10,909 bases of DNA, taken from NCBI GenBank assembly GCA_934630385.1, contig CAKTWE010000062.1, positions 1-10,909 of the forward strand. Reading direction: 5' to 3'. The position numbers and the translations under genes are program-made. This DNA is from an uncultured Collinsella sp. GTDB lineage: Bacteria; Actinomycetota; Coriobacteriia; Coriobacteriales; Coriobacteriaceae. How positions within the stretch are numbered: position 1 is the first letter of the stretch; every line of letters begins with the position of its first letter. Below are positions 7,009-10,909 of the stretch, piece by piece. The notes below the pieces were generated by a model. It did no database searches. It saw only the letters and a list, made by a program, of their open reading frames with translations, and had not been told where the DNA came from.

Positions 7009-7274
7009 CAACCATTCGTATCCGGAGATGCAGCCTGACCATCCTGTGATTCGCTTGCCGCATCCTCATCGTATTCTTGCTCGAGCTTATCGGCCTCACG
7101 CGGCGTCAGCTCAAACTTGTCGACCATATCGACCGCGCGAGAGCCGAGCTCAATCGCCTCGTCAAACAGATCGAGCGAACGCTCCAAGGACGTATCCTTG
7201 GAGCGAACGGTAGCGATAATCTGGTCCAAGCGGTCCGAGATCTCGTCGAAGTTGCGGACGGAACCCTCTGGCAT
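7008..7274 (-). CDS. xseB: Exodeoxyribonuclease VII small subunit
   Basis: The small subunit of exonuclease VII, which degrades single-stranded DNA from both ends; several XseB copies bind each large subunit XseA. The 88-residue length is normal. The family core is seen in residues 8-65 (NFDEISDRLDQIIATV, then SLERSLDLFDEAIEL), predicted as two helices. The last 20 residues are acidic and polar and look disordered. GAGGAG lies 5 nt before the ATG, inside the end of nusB, with a 2-nt gap between the genes. xseA, usually the neighbour of xseB, is not in this window. Confidence 0.93.
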   Translation of the reverse strand: MPEGSVRNFDEISDRLDQIIATVRSKDTSLERSLDLFDEAIELGSRAVDMVDKFELTPREADKLEQEYDEDAASESQDGQAASPDTNG

Positions 7275-7276
7275 GG

Positions 7277-7870
7277 CTACTCCTCGACGGAGTCGGTGTC
7301 GGCCTCGTCGACCTCTGCAGCATCCGCATCCTCGGCCAGCACACCTGCGGCAGCCTGAGCGGCGGCAACCCTGGCGGCAGCCTCGGCAGCCTGGGCCTCC
7401 TCACGGGCGCGGTCCTCGGCCAACAGTTCCTGGTACAGGTCCTCGCCCGGCAGCTCCTCGCTGCGAGCGATCTTGCCCAGCACGCCGTTAACGAACTTGG
7501 CAGATTGATCGGTACCGTAGGCCTTGGCGATCTCAACGGCCTCGTTGATGACGATGGCGTCCGAGACCTCCTCGTCGGTGAGGAAGCGCATCTCGTAGAC
7601 GGCGATGCGCAGGAGGTTGCGGTCGGCACCGGGCATGCGCATAAGATCCCAGTTCTTGGCGACGGCGCGCAGGGCGCAGTCGATACGATCGATATGCTCG
7701 TAGGCACCGCGGCAAAGCTCCAGCGCATAGGGGTCGAGGGGACCCTTCGAGATCAGGAAATCGCCCTCGAGGACGCGCTCGAGCGGGCTGTCCGTGGCCT
7801 CGGCCTGGAACAGCAGCTGCAGCGCCTGACTGCGGGCAAGCGTGCGCCCGCGATAAACCTTAAGGCTCAA
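7277..7870 (-). CDS. nusB: Transcription antitermination factor NusB, extended C-terminus
   Basis: An RNA-binding antitermination factor that with NusE (S10) binds boxA in rRNA operons. The protein has 197 residues, against about 130-150 in most bacteria. Residues 6-138 cover the NusB fold (GRTLARSQALQLLFQ; LLRIAVYEMRFL; VINEAVEIAKAYG; KFVNGVLGKI). Residues 142-197 form an extra tail made almost only of Ala, Glu and Asp, likely helical and then disordered. The start is a TTG at 7870: AAGGAG lies 6 nt before it and overlaps the stop of the asp23-like gene, and no better ATG is available. The gap to that gene is 3 nt. Confidence 0.94.
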   Translation of the reverse strand: MSLKVYRGRTLARSQALQLLFQAEATDSPLERVLEGDFLISKGPLDPYALELCRGAYEHIDRIDCALRAVAKNWDLMRMPGADRNLLRIAVYEMRFLTDEEVSDAIVINEAVEIAKAYGTDQSAKFVNGVLGKIARSEELPGEDLYQELLAEDRAREEAQAAEAAARVAAAQAAAGVLAEDADAAEVDEADTDSVEE

Positions 7871-7873
7871 AGG

Positions 7874-8236
7874 TTACTCCTTGGGGAAAACGAGGCCGTC
7901 GATGCAAACGTCAACGCGCTCGACCTCGACACCCACCTGGGCATCGATGGCTGCGACCACGGCGGCGCGAACGGCCTCGGCGAGCTTCTTGAACGGATAG
8001 CCAAAGAACACCACGACGCGCACGGTGAGCGCAAGCTTGTCGCCGATGACCTCGGCCTCGACCGCCGGCTCGGAAGCCGGGGCCTTGGACGAGAACATCA
8101 TGGAGACAAGATTAGTGGCAAGGTCCTTGACGCCAACGGAGGCGATGCCCTCGACATCGGACACGGCGCGCGAGACGATGGCGGTCAGAACATCGGGCGA
8201 AATACCGATGCCGTCAATCTTGATTTCCTGGGGCAT
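7874..8236 (-). CDS. Asp23/Gls24 family protein, YqhY-like
   Basis: A 120-residue soluble protein of the Asp23/Gls24 (DUF322) family. The pattern is typical: an N-terminal IGISPDVLTAIVSRAVSDVEG, a central Val-rich strand region (LTVRVVVFFGYPF) and an ending helix plus strand (VGVEVERVDVCIDGLVF). No signal peptide or membrane segment is seen. In Bacillus the related yqhY lies directly before nusB, and yqhY is linked to control of fatty acid synthesis; that link is known from Bacillus and is not shown here. AGGAGG lies 4 nt before the ATG. The gene is 24 nt after efp, within the same operon. The exact biochemical role of the family is unclear. Confidence 0.9.
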   Translation of the reverse strand: MPQEIKIDGIGISPDVLTAIVSRAVSDVEGIASVGVKDLATNLVSMMFSSKAPASEPAVEAEVIGDKLALTVRVVVFFGYPFKKLAEAVRAAVVAAIDAQVGVEVERVDVCIDGLVFPKE

Positions 8237-8260
8237 GAGTCCTCCTAGTGAAGTTGGTTG

Positions 8261-8824
8261 CTAGACGCGGGAGACGAACTTGCCGTCGCGGGTGTCAACC
8301 TTGATGACCTCGCCCTCGTTGAGGTACATGGGGACCTGGATGACAGCGCCGGTGTCGATGGTGGCCGGCTTGGTGGAACCCTGGACGGTGTCGCCCTTAA
8401 AGCCCGGGTCGGTCTGGACGATGGTGGTCTCGATGAACATCGGCGGGGTCACGCCCATGAGCTCGTCGTCGGCGAAGAGCAGCTGGCAGGTGTCATTCTC
8501 GCGCAGCCACTTGGAGTTCTCGCCCACCATGTCCTCGGGAACGGGAACCTGCTCGTAAGACTCGTTGTCCATGAAGATGTAGTCGGCACCGTCGTTGTAA
8601 AGGTACTGGAACTCACGGGTGGTGAGCATGACGCTCTCGAACTTGGTACCGGCGTTGCAGGTGTTCTCGACGACACGACCGCTCTTGATATCGCGGGTCT
8701 TGTAGCGCACAAAAGCACCGCCCTTGCCCGGCTTGACGTGCTGGAACTCGACGATGGTGTAGACCTTGTCCTTAATGCGGAGACCGAGGCCGTTCTTGAA
8801 GTCGGCGGTAGAAATGGTAGGCAT
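8261..8824 (-). CDS. efp: Translation elongation factor P
   Basis: EF-P binds ribosomes stalled at consecutive prolines and restores peptide bond formation. The 187-residue length is standard. Three parts are visible: the N-terminal KOW-like domain (residues 1-64), the central OB domain, and the C-terminal OB domain, with KPATIDTGAVIQVPMYLNEGE near the end. The loop that reaches the peptidyl-transferase centre reads PGKGGAF, with Lys34 at its tip. No EF-P modifying enzyme (EpmA, EarP, YmfI) is in view. AGAAAGG lies 5 nt before the ATG. It is the first gene of the efp-recN operon, behind a TATAAT box and after the terminator of the peptidase gene. Confidence 0.97.
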   Translation of the reverse strand: MPTISTADFKNGLGLRIKDKVYTIVEFQHVKPGKGGAFVRYKTRDIKSGRVVENTCNAGTKFESVMLTTREFQYLYNDGADYIFMDNESYEQVPVPEDMVGENSKWLRENDTCQLLFADDELMGVTPPMFIETTIVQTDPGFKGDTVQGSTKPATIDTGAVIQVPMYLNEGEVIKVDTRDGKFVSRV

Positions 8825-8881
8825 AGCGACCTTTCTTCTTATGGGCAGAACGCACAGGCGCCCAAATTACATACGACCGAA

Positions 8882-8887
8882 ATTATA
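8882..8887 (-). promoter_or_regulatory. -10 box (TATAAT) of the efp-recN operon
   Basis: A perfect TATAAT on the minus strand lies 57 nt upstream of the efp ATG and just after the upstream terminator. No TTGACA-like -35 is seen at 17 nt (GCCGTA instead). Initiation near 8875 would give a leader of about 50 nt. Confidence 0.6.
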
Positions 8888-8918
8888 CACTTGCAGGCGG
8901 CGCCTACGGCGTGCGCAT

Positions 8919-8959
8919 AAAAAGAGAACGCGGGGCGCCCGAATTGCTCCGGACGCCCC
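8919..8959 (-). terminator. Rho-independent terminator of the Xaa-Pro peptidase gene
   Basis: A 10-bp stem (8932-8941 and 8950-8959; GGGGCG and CGCCCC outer parts, one U-G pair on the minus-strand RNA) with an 8-nt loop. On the minus strand it is followed by GCGTTCTC and then TTTTT (8923-8919). It starts about 25 nt after the peptidase stop codon and separates that gene from efp. Confidence 0.8.
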
Positions 8960-8983
8960 ACCCCAAAAATCTATCGAAATGCG

Positions 8984-10114
8984 CTAGCAGTCGATGACGT
9001 GCAGGTCGTGCGGGGTCTTGGTGAAAGGCTCGTAGCCGTTCTCGGTGACCACGCCGTAGTCCTCCAGGCGCACGCCGCCCACGCCGGGCAGGTACACGCC
9101 GGGCTCCATGGTGATAACCGAGCCGACCTCGATGATGTTCTTGCTGCGGTTGAAGTTGGGCAGCTCGTGGATGTCGATGCCCACGCCGTGGCCCAGACCA
9201 TGGTTGTAGTAATCGCCATAGCCGGCATCGCCGATGATCTTCTTGGAAAGCTTGAAAATGTCGTTGCCCTCAACGCCCGGATGAATGGCGGCGACGCACT
9301 CCTCGTGCGTACGGCGCACGAGCGCGTACAGGTCAAGCTGCTCCTGCGTGGGCTCGCCCATCACGACGGTGCGCGTCATGTCAGAACGATAATCGCAGTA
9401 GCCAGCACCGTAATCCATGAGGACGAAGTCGCCCTTCTCGATCACGCGGTCGCTCGGCACGGCGTGCGGGTTGGCGGTGTTGGGACCGCTCGCCACGATG
9501 GAGCCAAAGGCCAAGCTGTCGGCGCCGTTGGCGAACATAAAGTTCTCGAGCTCGTTGCGAACCTGTTTCTCGGTCATGCCGGGCTTAATAAAGCCGAGCA
9601 TGTGCTGGAAGGCGGCGTCGGTGATCGACTGCGCATGGCGCATGAGCTCGATCTCCTCGGCATCCTTGATGGCGCGCATCTTACGGATGTCATCATGCAT
9701 CAGCGGCAGCATGCAGGCGACGGAGCGGTCCTCCAGGCCACGCTGAATGCCCTGGTAGAAGTTGATCTGCATGTCATCCTCTACAGCGCAGACGCGGCAC
9801 TTGTTGGCCGCGATCTTGCCGGCGACCCAGCCGGGAATGGTGCCCTCGTCCATGTCGTAGACCCAGGGGCTGCCGGCGGGCGTGTTCTCCTCAAAGCTGT
9901 TGAGGTAGCGCGAGTCGGTGTGGAACAGGCACTGGTCTGCCGTAATAAACGCGGCGTGCGGGAACTCGAAGGTGTAGTCGAAGACGCCCTTCACGCCCGT
10001 GAGCCAACGAAGGTTGGCCTCGTCGCGCACCACGATGGCATCGTAGCCACGCTCGAGCATCAGGGCACGGACACGCTCGATACGACCGGCAGGACCAGCA
10101 GCAAACTCAGACAT
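8984..10114 (-). CDS. Xaa-Pro aminopeptidase/dipeptidase (M24B family)
   Basis: A cytosolic dimetal peptidase that cleaves bonds next to proline. The protein has 376 residues. Residues 1-135 form the creatinase-like N-terminal domain, with no signal peptide. Residues 145-370 form the pita-bread catalytic domain. All five metal ligands can be placed: Asp234 (LMDYGAG), Asp245 (SDMTRT), His309 (HGLGHGVG), Glu337 (TMEPGVY) and Glu351 (RLEDYG). His217 in NPHAVPSDR and His316 in IHELP match the other active-site histidines. AAAGGA lies 6 nt before the ATG at 10114. Peptidases of this family are often next to efp, as here. Whether it acts as an aminopeptidase (PepP-like) or a dipeptidase (PepQ-like) cannot be decided from the sequence. 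Confidence 0.93.
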   Translation of the reverse strand: MSEFAAGPAGRIERVRALMLERGYDAIVVRDEANLRWLTGVKGVFDYTFEFPHAAFITADQCLFHTDSRYLNSFEENTPAGSPWVYDMDEGTIPGWVAGKIAANKCRVCAVEDDMQINFYQGIQRGLEDRSVACMLPLMHDDIRKMRAIKDAEEIELMRHAQSITDAAFQHMLGFIKPGMTEKQVRNELENFMFANGADSLAFGSIVASGPNTANPHAVPSDRVIEKGDFVLMDYGAGYCDYRSDMTRTVVMGEPTQEQLDLYALVRRTHEECVAAIHPGVEGNDIFKLSKKIIGDAGYGDYYNHGLGHGVGIDIHELPNFNRSKNIIEVGSVITMEPGVYLPGVGGVRLEDYGVVTENGYEPFTKTPHDLHVIDC

Positions 10115-10138
10115 GCAGTTTCCTTTCTTAATGTCCTC

Positions 10139-10207
10139 AATAAAAGCGGGACGGGCTCAATCGGCGCACGGAACCGCGAACGATTCACAACCGATAAAAC
10201 CCGTCCC
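10139..10207 (-). promoter_or_regulatory. Structured leader or terminator/attenuator before the peptidase gene
   Basis: On the minus strand, GGGACGGG (10207-10200) pairs with CCCGTCCC (10155-10148), and inside it ATCGG (10195-10191) pairs with CCGAT (10164-10160). The stem runs into GCTTTTATT. An alternative pairing of 10160-10163 with 10181-10184 (ATCG/CGAT) competes with the inner stem. It may simply terminate the upstream gene. However, the only TTGACA in the gap lies upstream of it, so it may be a leader attenuator of the peptidase gene. Confidence 0.55.
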
Positions 10208-10209
10208 CC

Positions 10210-10238
10210 AACATGATACGAAAGACGATGGATGTCAA
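10210..10238 (-). promoter_or_regulatory. Candidate promoter of the Xaa-Pro peptidase gene
   Basis: A perfect TTGACA (10238-10233, minus strand) is followed after 17 nt by CATGTT, or after 14 nt by TATCAT, neither a good -10. Transcription would start right at the base of the leader hairpin, about 90 nt before the ATG. Confidence 0.4.
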
Positions 10239-10243
10239 TAAAC

Positions 10244-10909
10244 TTAGAGAAGTTCCTTGCGAGAAGACAAATAGGCTGCCGCATGGCGCTCGAGGACATC
10301 GTCGTCCACGGCGTTAAGACGAATGGCGCCAAGTGCCGCGGGCAGCGGCAGCATCGTGCGATTGGAGCGCGCGAACTGCTGCCTGCGGAACTCCGCAATA
10401 AAGGCCGCAGGTTCAAGGTCGAAGGCGAGCTCCTCGATTCCAAAGTCCTCTAGGCAATCATCGACCTCAAACACGTAGTCGATATCGAAGTCGCAGGCAT
10501 CGTGGGCCAGACGCGCCTCAAAGCGCATGCCCTCGGACAACAGCTGGTAGGCAGGGACCTGCGCCGCGGCATTGCCCAGGCAGACACGCAGCGTACGCTC
10601 CCCCATCTTGCCAAAATCGAGCGCATGGCGAGCGCTCGGGTTCGTGGCCATAAGCACGTCCTTACGGGCGGTCTGGGACCACTGCACGGCATTGACGAGT
10701 GCGACTTCCTCGCCGGCAAGAATCTCGGGGACCGTCTCGGAGAACTGGTTCCAGCGCGACTTGCTGCTCGAGAGCATAGTGCCCACGAGCACCGCATAGC
10801 CAAGCTTAAGGTCCTCGGGGTTGGCCTCGCGAACAAGGTCCAGATTGCACACGACCAGACCGGGCTCGGGGCGCACCGCGATGGCGGGCAGCGCGTGGTC
10901 GCCCGAAGC
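10244..10909 (-). CDS. Hypothetical protein, C-terminal part (runs off right edge)
   Basis: I do not recognise this protein. The frame is open from the window end to a TAA at 10244-10246, giving 221 visible residues; the start lies outside. A GTG at 10876 is in frame but has no clear ribosome binding site, and coding continues upstream of it, so it is probably internal. The visible part has no membrane segment. It contains a mixed hydrophobic/polar stretch (LKLGYAVLVGTMLSSSKSRW), then a strongly acidic stretch (FEVDDCLEDFGIEELAFDLE), and ends in Arg/Ser/Leu-rich sequence. Base composition and codon style match the neighbours. It is codirectional with the peptidase gene, 129 nt upstream, with a hairpin between them. 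Confidence 0.75.
   Translation of the reverse strand, partial: ASGDHALPAIAVRPEPGLVVCNLDLVREANPEDLKLGYAVLVGTMLSSSKSRWNQFSETVPEILAGEEVALVNAVQWSQTARKDVLMATNPSARHALDFGKMGERTLRVCLGNAAAQVPAYQLLSEGMRFEARLAHDACDFDIDYVFEVDDCLEDFGIEELAFDLEPAAFIAEFRRQQFARSNRTMLPLPAALGAIRLNAVDDDVLERHAAAYLSSRKELL

Noticed and set aside
7505..8248. A 247-residue plus-strand open frame antisense to nusB and the asp23-like gene
   Set aside because: It is an Asp/Gly/Leu-rich shadow translation. The minus-strand genes have good ribosome binding sites and known folds.
8999..10216. A 405-residue plus-strand open frame antisense to the Xaa-Pro peptidase
   Set aside because: The minus-strand protein keeps all metal ligands. The plus frame is a codon-bias artefact.

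Overview
This window is about 10.9 kb of GC-rich bacterial chromosome. The gene content, the efp-asp23-nusB-xseB-tlyA-nadK-recN order and the protein sequences suggest a Coriobacteriia actinobacterium, probably Collinsella or a close relative. That placement is an inference from sequence style and was not tested by a search. Almost all genes lie on the minus strand. Only the RpiR-type regulator is on the plus strand.

Layout, left to right. Positions 1-366 hold no convincing complete gene. They contain several hairpins, a perfect 24-bp inverted repeat, a LexA/DinR-like box and the terminator of the next gene. Then comes a one-polypeptide sugar PTS permease of the fructose/mannose family (domain order IIB-IIC-IIA, minus strand). 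It is divergent from an RpiR-family regulator (plus strand), and the shared 272-bp intergenic region carries dyads that could be operator sites. The regulator converges on recN. The gap between them holds a strong, probably bidirectional terminator framed by a 29-bp inverted repeat.

The core of the window (3721-8824) is one tightly packed minus-strand operon read in the order efp, asp23-like, nusB, xseB, tlyA, nadK, recN. Gaps are 24 nt or less, and three junctions overlap. It has a consensus TATAAT box in front of efp and a terminator after recN. The set covers translation (EF-P, the rRNA methyltransferase TlyA), transcription antitermination (NusB), NADP supply (NAD kinase) and DNA repair (exonuclease VII small subunit, RecN).

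Upstream of efp is a separate M24 family Xaa-Pro peptidase gene with its own terminator and a structured leader. The right edge is the C-terminal part of an unrecognised protein. Most of the window is conserved housekeeping. The points most worth a second look are non-coding: the two long inverted repeats, the peptidase leader hairpin, the LexA-like box and the divergent PTS/RpiR control region. I saw no CRISPR array, tRNA, rRNA or transposase gene, and no convincing new defence or mobile system.
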